From assembly GCA_037693485.1 (NCBI GenBank), contig CM075346.1, forward strand, positions 132,576,501 to 132,640,500: a DNA stretch of 64,000 nt, read 5' to 3'. Position numbers and translations under genes: made by a program. This DNA comes from Kitagawia praeruptora. Lineage: Eukaryota; Streptophyta; Magnoliopsida; Apiales; Apiaceae. The notes below the pieces were generated by a model that was given only the letters and a program-made list of their open reading frames with translations, ran no database searches and had not been told where the DNA came from. Below, one piece after another: positions 1 through 10,864 of the stretch (positions are counted from its first letter, which is position 1; each line of letters opens with the position of its first letter).

Positions 1-1665
1 CAGAGGAAGAACAAGAAAAATGTCAAAGCAAAATCTGTTGCTTTGAATGTTGAATCAAAATCAAAGGGAAAAGCTGAGGAGGTTTCTAACAGAAAGAGTA
101 GAGTGGTAGAATCAATTCCTGATGACTCATCATCAGATACTGATACTGAGTCTGATTCTGATACTGATGATGACTCTACTAATTCGGATATAATGGAAAT
201 GGTTGCTATGATAGTCAAGGGCTTCAAGAAGATGAAGTTCAGAAAGGCTAGGAAGCAAGGGAACTTTCAAAAGAGAACCTTCAATGCTGACAAAGACAGG
301 TACAAGAAGAAAGAAGATAAAAGCAGCAAATTTGACAAGTCAAAAATCAGATGCTATAACTGTGATGGAATGGGTCACTTTGCAACTGAGTGCAAGAAGA
401 CCAAAACTAAAGCTCTCATTTCTTCAAGCAAGGATTGGATGGACTCATCATCTGACTCTGAAGAAGAGAAAGTGAATTATGCTTTGATGGCTAAAACTGA
501 TGAGACTTCTGCTGGTGAAAATAAGGTATCTGAAATTTTGTTTGATTTTGATACTAATAATGTCTCTGAGTTAAGATCTTTTCTAAAATCTTTGCATATT
601 AGTTTTAGGAGTCAATCTCTTGAAAATACTAGAATAAAATCTGAAATGGCAGAGGTTGTTAAGAGAAATGATCATCTAGAAGCTGAGTTAATTTTCTTGC
701 AGGAAGTTCAAGCAGAATGTGATAATGCTAAACAAATGAAACTTGAAATAGAGTTTAAATGTAATGAACTTGAAATGCAACTTAAAGAGGCAAATTAAAA
801 ACTCAGAACCTGGACACATTCTGGAACAAAAACTCATGAAATTATTACTGATAAAAACTGGAAAGAGTGTCTAGGTTATAAGCCAGAGAATGAGAAAAAG
901 GACAAAGAAAAGGTTGTTTCATCTAATCCAGGAAGAGTTATAGTTGATGACTCAACAAATCCAAAAACCTACAGATATGTCACAGACAGTACTAAAACCA
1001 AATTAAAACCTGTTAATTATGTGTATCCAGAAAATCCCAAATCTACTTCAGAAAAGGGATCCAGTTCTACACATCATTCTGAGACTAGGACTGTCAAAAA
1101 CAAGAATGTAGGTCTTCTGTCTAAGAAACAAATAAAGGATAGAATCTGTGATGCAACAGATAGGAAGAGAGTTCCAACTGTCAAAAGGAACAGGAATGGT
1201 AAAGTTGGAATAAACAAGGAGAATAATTATAAGTATATTCCAAATGCACCAAGGAAAGTATGCTTTAACTGTGGTAACTCTAATCATCTTGCTATTGATT
1301 GCAGGAGGAGTAAAAAGAAGGCTACTGTAGTTCCTAAGTCTGACATTAGGAATAAATCAGTATTTTATAAACCACAGAATCCTTGTTTCCATTGTGGCAG
1401 TGAATGGCATTCTATTTATACATGTGAAGAATACCATAATTTGTACTATAATTATTATGAGCATTTGCCTAAGTTCGATGAAAGTGCAAATTTTGAAAAA
1501 ACAAAGAACTTGAACTCTAAGCATGCATCTGTTAAGAAAAAGACTAATTCTGATGGACTCAATTCTGATGAAGGTGTCTTTACAATAAAATCTTCTGCTG
1601 CTAAAAATGTTAAGTTGCATGAAAAGAGAACCCAACAAGTGTGGGTTCTTAAAAATTCTAACTGA
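1..1665 (+). pseudogene. gag: Copia-A gag C-terminal part with three CCHC zinc knuckles (broken)
   Basis: Nucleocapsid part of the gag-pol polyprotein, which binds RNA during particle assembly. The reading frame is open at the left edge and runs in frame 1 to the TGA at 1663-1665, broken once by a TAA at 796-798. It starts with an acidic Ser/Asp-rich stretch, then a CCHC knuckle (CYNCDGMGHFATEC, about 352-393), a long charged coiled-coil-like linker, and two more knuckles (CFNCGNSNHLAIDC near 1262 and CFHCGSEWHSIYTC near 1384). The related intact Copia-B has only the first knuckle, followed directly by protease. The N-terminal gag domain is outside the window. Confidence 0.85.
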
Positions 1666-1682
1666 GTTCTTTGTGATTCTGA

Positions 1683-3373
1683 TTGCAGGGTAAAGAGAAA
1701 AATGTGTTAGTCATGGATTATGGATGCTCAGTGCACATGACTGGAGACAAAACCTTGCTATCAGAATTTGAGGAGAAGGCTGGCCCAACTGTGTCTTATG
1801 GAGATGGCAACATTGGACAAACTTTGGGATATGGCAGTATTGTAATTGGAAATGTCATCATTGAAAAAGTAGCTCTGGTGAAAGGACTCAAGCACAATCT
1901 GTTAAGTGTTAGTCAAATCACAGACAGAGGTTATCGTGTTAATTTCAATGATACTCTTTTGAAGTTATCAGCAAATCTTCAGGGAAGGTTGCATTAACTG
2001 GTCAAAGACATGGTAACATTTATGAAGCCAACATTCACACCAATACTGATAATCCAACTACATGCCTCATCAGTAAAGCTTCTGTAGATGAAAGTTGGAA
2101 TTGGCATAAGAAGCTTTCTCATCTCAACTTCAATAATATAAATGAGTTGGTTAAGAAAGACTTGGTAAGAGGATTACCAAAGGCACTGTATACTCCTGAT
2201 GGACTCTGTGATGCTTGTCAGAAGGCTAAACAGAGAAGGACATCATTCAAGAGTAAATCTGAATCCTCAATTGATGAACCATATCACATGCTTCACCTTG
2301 ACTTGTTTGGACCAGTGAATATTATGTCCATCAGTAAGAAAAGGTATACTCTAGTCATTGTTGATGAATATACTAGATTTACCTGGGTTTATTTTCTACA
2401 CAGAAAAGATGAAACTGCTGAAATACTGCTGGACCATGTGAGACTCATTGAAACTGGCACAAAATACAAAGTCAAGATCCTGAGAAGTGATAATGGGACT
2501 GAATTCAAGAATTTAGCAATGGAAGAGTTCTGCAAATACAAATGAATAGTTCAACAATTCTCTGCTCCTGGCACACCTCAGCAAAATGGAGTAGTTGAAA
2601 GAAAGAACAGGACTCTTATTGAAGCTGGCAGAACTATGTTGGAGGAAGCTAAACTACCTACATATTTCTGGGAAGAAGCAGTCAACACAGCATGCTACAC
2701 TCAGAACATCACCTTAATCAATAGACATGGTGTAACTCCTTATCAGATGGTCAAGGAAAAGAAGCCAAGTCTGAAGCATTTGCATGTATTTGGATGTAAG
2801 TGCTTTGTTCTAAGACCTCATCCTGAACAGCTTGGAAAATTTGAAACTAAAACTGATGAGGGAATCTTTATTGGCTATCCAACAACAAGAGCCTTTAAAA
2901 TCTACAATCTAAGAACAAAGACAGTCATGGAGTCTACTAATGTATCTTTTGATGATAAAAGGATAACAGGAATAACAGAAGACTCTCATGATAGTTTGAT
3001 CTTTGAAAATGAAGCTACCAAGAATTCTGATGAAGTCATGTCAGATACTGATACTCTGTCAGATCCTGACGATCGATCAATTCCTGATTGAACACCAGTT
3101 ACTGATGATGACTCAAATAATGCAAATGTTGAGAGGGAGCAAGAGCAAGACATCACTAGTGCTGATACAACTCAAACATCAAGTAAAGACTCATCAGAAA
3201 CAGATTCAAGTGACAATCCTGACAGTATATCAGGAGGAGATAGCACTATCTCAGGGGGAGCTTCTAGCAATTCTAGTTCTTTTGAAGATAACACCAATCC
3301 AAGGGAGCATCCAGTTCAAGAAATGACTTACCATCAGCAAGGAAATGGACTAAAAGCCATACTCCTGATTTAA
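1683..3373 (+). pseudogene. pol: Copia-A protease and integrase region (broken)
   Basis: Continues the polyprotein after a frame change near 1665-1683. The aspartic protease motif reads DYGCSVHMTG where Copia-B has DSGCSGHMTG, so the D-S/T-G active triad is altered. A second frame change falls near 1975-1997. Integrase follows in frame 2: the pre-integrase zinc-binding region (WNWHKKLSHL, then CDAC, about 2095-2220), the core with HLDLFGPV (near 2296) and SDNGTEF (near 2488), and QQNGVVERKN (near 2580). A nonsense TGA at 2543-2545 sits between the second Asp and the catalytic Glu, and another TGA ends the frame at 3089-3091. A Ser/Thr/Asp-rich linker follows to 3373. Homology is clear and the gene is not functional. 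Confidence 0.87.
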
Positions 3374-3939
3374 TTATTGGGAATCCTGAAGCAGGTGTTA
3401 AGACAAGAAGTGCAACTCAGAATGAATGTTTATATAATAACTTCCTGTCAAAGGAGGAGCCTAAGAAAGTTGAAGATGCACTTAAGGATGCTGATTGGGT
3501 AACAGCTATGCAAGAAGAACTGAATGAGTTTGAAAGAAATGAAGTGTGGAAACTAGTACCAAGGCTAAAGGGGAGGTCTATTGTGGGTACAAAGTGGGTA
3601 TTCAGAAACAAGACAGATTCAGATGGCACAATTGTGAGGAATAAAGCAAGGCTAGTAGCAAAGGGGTATTCTCAACAGGAAGGAATAGATTATGATGAGA
3701 GTTTTGCTCCTGTTGCAAGACTAGAGGCCATCAGAATTTTTCTGGCATATGCAGCCCACAAGAAGTTCAAAGTATTCCAGATGAATGTAAAAAGTGCATT
3801 CCTCAATGGAGAATTGGAAGAGGAGGTATATGTTGAGCAACCTCCTGGTTTCATTGATTCCAAATATCCAGATCATGTCTATAGACTGGATAAAGCACTT
3901 TATGGACTAAAGCAAGCTCCAAGAGCCTGGTATGAAACC
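3319..3939 (+). pseudogene. pol: Copia-A reverse transcriptase, 5' part, cut by Ath-1
   Basis: RVT_2-type (copia) reverse transcriptase in frame 1, beginning with the pre-RT segment that contains PDLIIGNPEAGV and running through AMQEELNEFERNEVWKLVP, VAKGYSQQEGIDYDESFAPV and ALYGLKQAPRAWYET. The segment carrying the first catalytic Asp reads QMNVKSAFLNG, whereas Copia-B reads QMDVKSAFLNG, so a metal-binding Asp is lost. The frame stops at 3939, where the LTR of Ath-1 begins (TGTTTGCAC). The last five bases (3935-3939, AAACC) are repeated at 19346-19350, and the RT frame resumes there. This is an insertion, not a gene end. Confidence 0.92.
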
Positions 3940-4489
3940 TGTTTGCACTAAATCACGCAAGCGTACGTGGTCACAAGTAATACAGATATAAGTCAAGTTC
4001 GTTCCCACAGAGATCTGGTTATGGTTATAATTCAGTAGATGCACCTATGCAACAATGTATGATTATTATTCACTGCTAAGACAATTAACAAATTGGGTTT
4101 TGATTAACTAAGATTAACTAAAAAAACAAATTAACAAACTAAGAATTAACTAACTAACAAGAATTGGAATCAAATTACTTCTGCAAGAGAAAACATGGGA
4201 TCCTAACTTCATTAAATACTTTGCTTAGATCTGACGCCTTTAATCACTATATGCAATGGTTATGATATCTGATCGGACAACACGAAACAAGTATACGCTA
4301 CTTCTCAGTATACGAATACCAAACTAAACATACATCCACAAAAGAGATAGAAGATGAATAGACACCAATTATGCTTAGACCGTATATGTCTATAGAATTT
4401 GAAAACATAACGGTTGAAGAACAAGTTATCCATAATGATATAGGGCAATATAAGTATTCTCATCTCATACCACGAATCATATTGATAAA
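3940..4489 (-). repeat. Ath-1 3' LTR, distal part (split by Ath-2)
   Basis: Near-identical to the left end of the 5' LTR copy at 17781-19345. On the - strand it forms the 3' end of the element, ending in GCAAACA. It is interrupted after 4489 by Ath-2; the last five bases, ATAAA (4485-4489), are the Ath-2 target duplication repeated at 12825-12829. Confidence 0.93.
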
Positions 4490-6450
4490 TGATTAGTGCA
4501 TAATTTTGCATATTTTTATTACCTATTTATTGCTTGAACTCGTATTTTAATAAGTTATTTTGTTGCATTTCAGGAAATTCGTGAAAAATAAAGAAATTAC
4601 AAAATAAAGAAATAAAGTGCAAAGAAGGAGAAAAGATGAAGAAAAAATGCTAGAATAAAAGAAGAACGAAAAAAGAATGAGGAGCTTGGAGCAAATTGGA
4701 ACACACCCCCAAAATTTCTTCTGACTTTATATTTAACAGCCGGGTGATATTTCAAAAGTTGCAGGAGAATCTTGAAAAAAAAGAAAAGACAGCAAGCTTG
4801 AAAAGTGCAGCATGATTTTTCTTATGACTTTTATATTGTTTTCATATGTAAACAAAGTCCTATAAAAGGACACAGCAAAGAGAGAAAAAGAGAACCCATT
4901 AGTATTAGATAGAACCCGTAGTTAGTAGTTGTAATGTTGTAATTTTTTTCGTTCCTGTAAGCATTTTTCCAGTACGTATTTAATTAGTTAATCAAAGCTT
5001 AAAACAATTCCCCTGTTTTTAGTTATATTTGAGAGAAGCCCAGTTGTAGTCTCCCCTGTTTTCTATTACATACACAAAACCCAGCTCAAGCCTCTTCTCC
5101 GCACATTCCATTTCTTCGATTTCAGCCGATACACAATTTCTTCTACTTCGATTAAACCCAGCCATCTCCCTCATCTCTCTCTTTCCCATCTTTCAATTCA
5201 CACAATCACAACCCTCCTTTTGTTGTCTCTTTTTCTTCGAGTTTCGAACACACCCCAACCCCATCTCCTACATCAAGCCAAACATCCCCTTTGTTTTATT
5301 TTCGTCCTGTTGCCTTCGGTTCATCTTGTTCCTTTTCGTTTTAATTTGAGTTTCTGCGTGAATTCCATTTCTTGTTGATGCGTTGTGTAGCTATTGTCTG
5401 ACCTGTATTTGCGAGATTGATGTGTTATTTGTCGAGTGTTGGGGCTGAATTTTGTTGTTTGAATGCTTAGTTTCTGCGTTGTCGAGTTGTAGTGGCTGTC
5501 GAATCAGTCTGTTCGCTGCAAGTTCTGATGTTTGTATTTAGTTCGTTAATTCGTAGATATGTGCTGAGTGCGAGTTGGTTGCTGGGCTTAAATTGCGAGT
5601 CAAGTTGCAGAGTTGATGTAGCATTAAGTTTGAATTTGCTGATCGTTTGGTTACGTTTTTGTTCTAAATTGTTGTCTTTGCTGTCGACCGAGTTGTTTGG
5701 TTCTGGTTATAGAGTTGTCTGTTTTTAGCTGAGTTTTTTTTGCTGGGTCGCTAAGTCGAATTGTATTCAATCATATGTCTCTGTTTTACCACGTCAGGCT
5801 GAGTTCTTGTTAGTGTTTGCTGCTGATTTTGTAGAAATGGGTGGAGTCATTTTCCTGAGCTTTGAGATGAGATTGTCGAGTCCTGGTAGTGATTGTAATT
5901 TTCTGAGTCTTGTCCGGGTCTGTTGTGCGATAGTGTCGAGATGCCATTTGTTCGTTTCAAATTCCTTCTGCGATTTTTGTTGAGTTGTGTTTGTGAGTAG
6001 AGTATTTGTTTTGTAGCCGGGTTTTAACTAAGTTGCTGTGAGTGTTCGAAATGGTTTGTAAATTTGCTAATTTGCTACGGAGTATGGTTTATTGAGAAAT
6101 TGCGATTAATTGTATCCGGTTTGAGATAAATTCATGTTTCTTTGGCTAGTTTAATTTTTAAATACTTCATTTTCTTTAAATAAAATGTGTTCTTTTAATT
6201 TTTTTTTTTTAAAAAACAGGGTTTAGAATAAAATCTAGTTTTAAAAATAAGTTCAATTTTTTTTAGAATAATTTAGAATTAGTAATTAAAATAGAAATAT
6301 CCAATTTTTCCAAAATCCAAAAAATTGTTTTAGTTCGATTAAATTAAAATTAAGGATCGCGAAAATAATAAGTCCCTGTGGATCGAATCTTAAATATTAA
6401 AATGATGATCGTGCGCTTGCGATATTAATTGTACCATTTTTAGCACATCA
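4490..6450 (+). repeat. Ath-2 5' LTR
   Basis: Direct repeat of 10865-12824. It starts TGATTAGTGC and ends AGCACATCA. A TATA-like box TATAAAAG (4861-4868) follows a purine-rich stretch and precedes a long CT-rich leader-like segment around 5085-5300, so U3 probably ends near 4890. A short open frame at 5492-5728 has no ATG start and is present in both LTRs only because they are copies; I do not call it a gene. Confidence 0.95.
4861..4868 (+). promoter_or_regulatory. TATA box of the Ath-2 LTR promoter
   Basis: TATAAAAG in the first fifth of the LTR, repeated at 11236-11243 in the 3' LTR. Its position and context fit an LTR pol II promoter; the start site, about 30 bp downstream, is inferred. 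Confidence 0.6.
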
Positions 6451-6456
6451 AGTTTT

Positions 6457-6474
6457 TGGCGCCGCTGCCGGGGA
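6457..6474 (+). promoter_or_regulatory. Ath-2 primer binding site (tRNA-Asp type)
   Basis: TGGCGCCGCTGCCGGGGA, starting 6 bases after the 5' LTR. From memory, Athila-lineage elements use a site complementary to the 3' end of tRNA-Asp with TT where this copy has CT. Ath-1 carries a related version. Confidence 0.8.
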
Positions 6475-7510
6475 CTAATTATTTTCCGCTCCTTGATTTT
6501 TAATTTTTCGGATTAGTTTTATTTCTTGTCTTATTTTTATTTCATTTTTTTGGAAAGTTTGGAATTTCGGGAATCTTCTCACGGAGCTCGGAACTAATTG
6601 GAATTTTTGGAAGCGTGCTTCGGTAACCCGTATCTCACTCTTTTCGCCTTTTTATTTTTAGAAAATCACAAAAAAAAAAATATTAAATAATCACAAAAAA
6701 ATTGAAAATTGAAAAAAAATAAAAAAAAAATAGCTGTAAATACATAATTGTTGCATCATGCATTTAATCACTTAGGGCACATCATCTAGCTTTTTATTTT
6801 CTTGTTTTTAATTTTTCGTACCCTATAAATTGTGGTGATTGCTGGAGGACCCAAAGGTACGTTAAATTCTTCTTTCTTTTAGATTAGGACACGTAGTTAA
6901 GCATCCATATTTGTTTACATTTTTTTGTATATATCTTGTTGTTTGTTGCATCATTTGTAGCCTTAATAAAATTAATTAGACATTTGCCCTCTAGGATTTC
7001 GCGCTCAATTAGGAAGGTGCCTAAAAATAAACGTAATTAAGACTTATTCACGACCTTCAGTGTCCAAGGTTCGCCTGGCTGTTAAGATTCGGTGTCTAAG
7101 TGACGAGTTTGGCCTCTTGGCAATGCCTGCTCTAATCTGGCCGAATCGGTCTGAATAATTCTTAATTTACGGAATTTTTAGTGTGTCTTAACGTTAGGAG
7201 CAATGTCTAGTTATTTTATTTAGGGACCCTAGGTTAGTTTTTTCTTTTGATTTTTCACCCTTTATTTTGTGTGATTAAAATTCGTGCTTCAAAAAAAAAA
7301 TATAAAAAAATAAAAATAAATAGTTAGTCATGTGTGGTCAAATTATAATTCTTATACTCAAGGGTTTAGAAATTGTTATGAATTTGAGCAAGATAATTTT
7401 ATGTGTCAACAAACCCTTAGGAATGACCCATTTGTACCTACCTACAATCCCGGGTGGGGGAATCACACAAATTTCTCAAGGGATTATGACGAGGAGTTGC
7501 GGATAATACG
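6475..7510 (+). other. Ath-2 untranslated leader and short gag-like remnant
   Basis: AT-rich leader with poly-A and poly-T tracts and no long frame up to about 7330. From 7332 to about 7500, frame 3 encodes a short gag-like stretch with NPGWGNHTNFS, a motif typical of Athila gag C-termini. It runs out in frame 3 by 7604, while the next ORF (7511-8947, frame 2) carries a similar NSGWRDYPDLSW motif. This looks like a frameshifted or partly duplicated gag segment rather than a separate gene. Confidence 0.6.
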
Positions 7511-8947
7511 ATGTGGTGTGAGTCAATTAGGGAACCTAGTGTATATAACGAGTCGTCTAGTACTTTTAGTGATTTGCATTATAGTGAAAACGATATTGCA
7601 ATAAACTCTGAATTAGATGCTCTTAATAAACGACTCGAAGCCTTAGAAACCCTTAATGGCCCTTCACACACGTCTTGGCACCCAAATTTCAACTCTCCGA
7701 GTCTCGATTTTCAACTTGGCCCCGACTCTCAACAAGTCAACGCCATGATTCAACCAACCTTTCGAAATGACCATTTTACATCGTCTACTAATTCCGGTTG
7801 GAGAGATTATCCCGATCTCTCATGGAACCAAGGTCATAGCTACCAATCTCAGCCACCGCATTTTCAAGAATCGAACTCTTACCCGATTCCAAACCAAGGT
7901 CATTATCCTCACCCCATTCAAGCACCATTGAACCCTCCCGGGTTTAACGATTCGGATGAGCGACCTAATACCTTAGAAAAGAGTTTCGAAGCTTTATTGA
8001 TTTCTCAAAATTACTTCATGCAAACCATGGATCAAGATAGGCAACTGTTGAATTCTAATGTTCATGCCTTATCTAAGTTAGAAGTTCAATTGGGAGAATT
8101 AGTAAACACATTTGCTGAGCAAGAAAAAAATGAGTTTCCAAATCCACCCGAGGTCAACCCTGAATTTCTTATCACTCAAAGACCTATCGATACTTTCGAT
8201 GATATCATTTATCCTAGGTCTAATGTTCAAGTTGACACTCCTTTCAGTGGTGATTCCGACGAAGAAGATTCTAATGGTGACATTATTCTTTCTCTAGGTC
8301 AAACGAAGAATCCCGATGATTCTGAGTTTGTGGCTTCACCTAGACAACCATCATCTTCTTCTAGTGAACTTTTTCTTTCATCTTCAAAACCTCTTCCCGA
8401 AAGAACCAAAGAACCTCATACTCAACCAATAGAAGCTAATCTAGTTAAGGAGGTTGTTTTCAGGACTAATTTGGACGATCATGAGATTGAGTCTCTTCTT
8501 AAACAAGATTTTGAATTGCATTACGAGACCAATCGAGAGCTTCACGAATCTTTTATGGATTTGGCCTCGGAAGAGATGTTTGGAGAGATGAAGAATATTT
8601 GTTCCAAATGGGAAACCCAACATATGGATAGTTCTTGTGATCCTAATTCTGTTGGTAAAACATTTTTTGAAGAGCCACCCCCACCCGTTTCTATTTCTTC
8701 ATTTTCCACTCGTGCTCCATCTTTCATCGAAACTCATGATATTCATGACCAACATCTTATCGTAATTAATTTGCTTAAACAACAAAAAGAAGCATCTTCA
8801 TGGTCTATGGATGAAGTTAGGAATATGAGTTTTATTCTTGCGCCTAATCGGATCATTCGAGTGGTCTATGCTATTTTTGTGGGTGAGTTTCTGAAATATG
8901 TTTGTTGTATAACAAAAATAGTTTTTCCGAGAGCAGGTATTGGTTAG
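7511..8947 (+). CDS. Ath-2 gag-derived ORF (C-terminal gag/linker region only)
   Basis: Open frame of 478 residues from ATG 7511. It has no capsid (Retrotrans_gag) domain, no CCHC knuckle and no protease. Visible features are an Athila-type NSGW...PDLSW motif (residues about 95-110), a Pro/Gln/Tyr-rich stretch (about 110-150), and a helical LEKSFEALL...LSKLEVQLGELVNTFAEQEK segment (about 155-210) like the region that follows capsid in Athila gag. An acidic Ser/Pro-rich half (about 220-300) and a hydrophobic end follow. It lies between the primer site and a long noncoding 3' region and may be a structural or decoy fragment for an autonomous Athila. The frame is long enough to suggest recent coding, but a product is unproven. 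Confidence 0.65.
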   Translation: MWCESIREPSVYNESSSTFSDLHYSENDIAINSELDALNKRLEALETLNGPSHTSWHPNFNSPSLDFQLGPDSQQVNAMIQPTFRNDHFTSSTNSGWRDYPDLSWNQGHSYQSQPPHFQESNSYPIPNQGHYPHPIQAPLNPPGFNDSDERPNTLEKSFEALLISQNYFMQTMDQDRQLLNSNVHALSKLEVQLGELVNTFAEQEKNEFPNPPEVNPEFLITQRPIDTFDDIIYPRSNVQVDTPFSGDSDEEDSNGDIILSLGQTKNPDDSEFVASPRQPSSSSSELFLSSSKPLPERTKEPHTQPIEANLVKEVVFRTNLDDHEIESLLKQDFELHYETNRELHESFMDLASEEMFGEMKNICSKWETQHMDSSCDPNSVGKTFFEEPPPPVSISSFSTRAPSFIETHDIHDQHLIVINLLKQQKEASSWSMDEVRNMSFILAPNRIIRVVYAIFVGEFLKYVCCITKIVFPRAGIG

Positions 8948-10864
8948 TAAATATTTGTTTTGTACCTCTCATAGTAGAATGTAGGTATGAGGGAGTTACA
9001 ATGTGTGTGCGTGTGTGAGTTGTTTTTCTTTTGTTGTTTTTAGAAGTTCTTCGTCTCCGTCATCCTTTGTCAGGTATTATCTCCTCATTCTCTTCGTTTC
9101 TCTTGCATTTGCATACATTGAGGACAATGCATGATTTAGGTATGGGGGAGGGTTTAGTGTAAATACATAAAAATTGAAAAATCCAAAAAAATTAAAAAAT
9201 TAAAAAAATCACAAAAAGAGTTGTAGAATTGTAAATAGTAGATTTCTAATCTTATTCTAGTCTCGTTAATTGCTGGCTAGTTGCTTGATGCATCCTTACA
9301 TGCTATGATAATCTTGTGGTCCATTAGCTTTTGATTGAGAAGTGATTTGCTAAGTTCTTGTACACACACTTACACTAACAAGGTGAAACTAGTAGACTTA
9401 TTTGAATTGTGCAAGAAATTAGAAGGTCATGATTAGGTGTAAGATGATTTGGTTTTCATGCTTTGAGTACAAGTAGGTGCACTAAGGATACCTTTACTTG
9501 AGATTGATTATGTTCCACCACACCAAGTGAGTTTTGAGCCCATATGCATATCTTTTGCATTTATATTCGCTTGCTTGAGTGTCCACTTGTCATTTGCATT
9601 GCTAGCACTTGTTTGAGTTCTTTCTTGAAATACATGACATTGAATGATGATAAGATGATAAAGGCATTTAGGAATAACCCGTATTTCCAAAATATCCACA
9701 CCATTCTTATGTGATCAATTAGTTACCCTTTTGAGCCTAATCAAATTCTTTCGGTGACACACCCCATTACTCGCCTAAGACCTTTTTCTTGTACAACCTT
9801 ACGTATACTTGATCCTAATTTGTCAAAGGCTAGTATGAACTTGAGGGAGTAATAAGGTGTGTGAGATGGGTTTACTCTTGTTCATAACTTTTGAGGAAAT
9901 ATATGTTTTGTTGGTTATCTTGTTAGTCGATTTTCTGTAAAGGAGGATTATTGTTGCTTATATTTATCTTAGCTCTTAAAAAAAAGAAAAAAAAATAGAA
10001 AAGAAAAAAAAAAGAAAGAATAGAAAAAAAATGAAATTGAAAAAATGAAAATATATATATATATATGAGAGCATACTTATGTTTTTTTGTAATCCTCCTT
10101 CATTCGACTAGTAAAGTCTTTTTGTTGAAATTAGAAAATAATTGTGTGGGGAGGAAGTTTGGTGTTGTGCATGATTTCCATGGTGACTACTAGCTTTTGA
10201 CACTTCACCTTGTTTTGGCCTTACTTGACATAACCTGTCCCTAGCCCCATTACAACCCAAATAAAGACCTTTTGATTGTCATCACTGATGTATGTTGTGT
10301 TTAAGTAAGAATGATACCAAGTGTCAAGCACGTTTTTGATTATGTTGGAATTGAGTGATACACTTACCCTTGAGTGAATGTTCTTTTGCGAGTGAATTGT
10401 GAGGTATTGCTTGTTTCTTTTGCATATGAGATCTCAAGTTTTGACTCTAAGGTGTGCTCTTGTAGACTTAGCATGGTTTCCAATAATTTTTGCACTTGAC
10501 ATGAACTGGTAATCACTCTTGCATGTTTCTTTAAGTAGACTATGTGAATCCCTGCCTTTCCACACCAAGACTTTGCAAATTCATTTTGATTCTTAAGTTG
10601 ATGTATCATTAGAGGACATGTATGTGTGGTGTTGCATTGCCATGTAATCTTTTATACGAACTAGATGGATTTTGTGGGTACATTCACTATAGGCCCTCAC
10701 GAGATCTCACTCGTCCACTAGGGCTGCCTAGGGGTTTAAAGGGCTTGTTGCATATGCCAAATGCAATCGTCACACCTACGAAAAGGAGTATAGGACTTTT
10801 TATCTAGATATCTTTTTGTTTTTGTTTTACTCGAGGACGAGCAAAAGATAGGTATGGGGGCATT
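8948..10864 (+). other. Ath-2 3' noncoding region shared with Ath-1, ending in polypurine tract
   Basis: No credible ORF. It contains CATTGAGGACAATGC followed by a G-rich ATGGGGGAGGG tract (about 9115-9155), an A-rich/GAAA tract (9978-10060), GTGTGGGGAGGAAGTTTGG (near 10144), and a segment (10671-10790) whose reverse complement recurs in Ath-1 (about 13920-14030). Several blocks match the Ath-1 3' region (13844-15690) in the opposite orientation. The tract GGTATGGGGGCATT at 10851-10864 abuts the 3' LTR and is the likely plus-strand primer. Confidence 0.8.

Noticed and set aside
5492..5728. Open frame of 78 codons in the Ath-2 LTR, repeated at 11867-12103
   Set aside because: It starts at GTG, lies wholly inside an LTR and is repeated only because the LTRs are copies; no domain.
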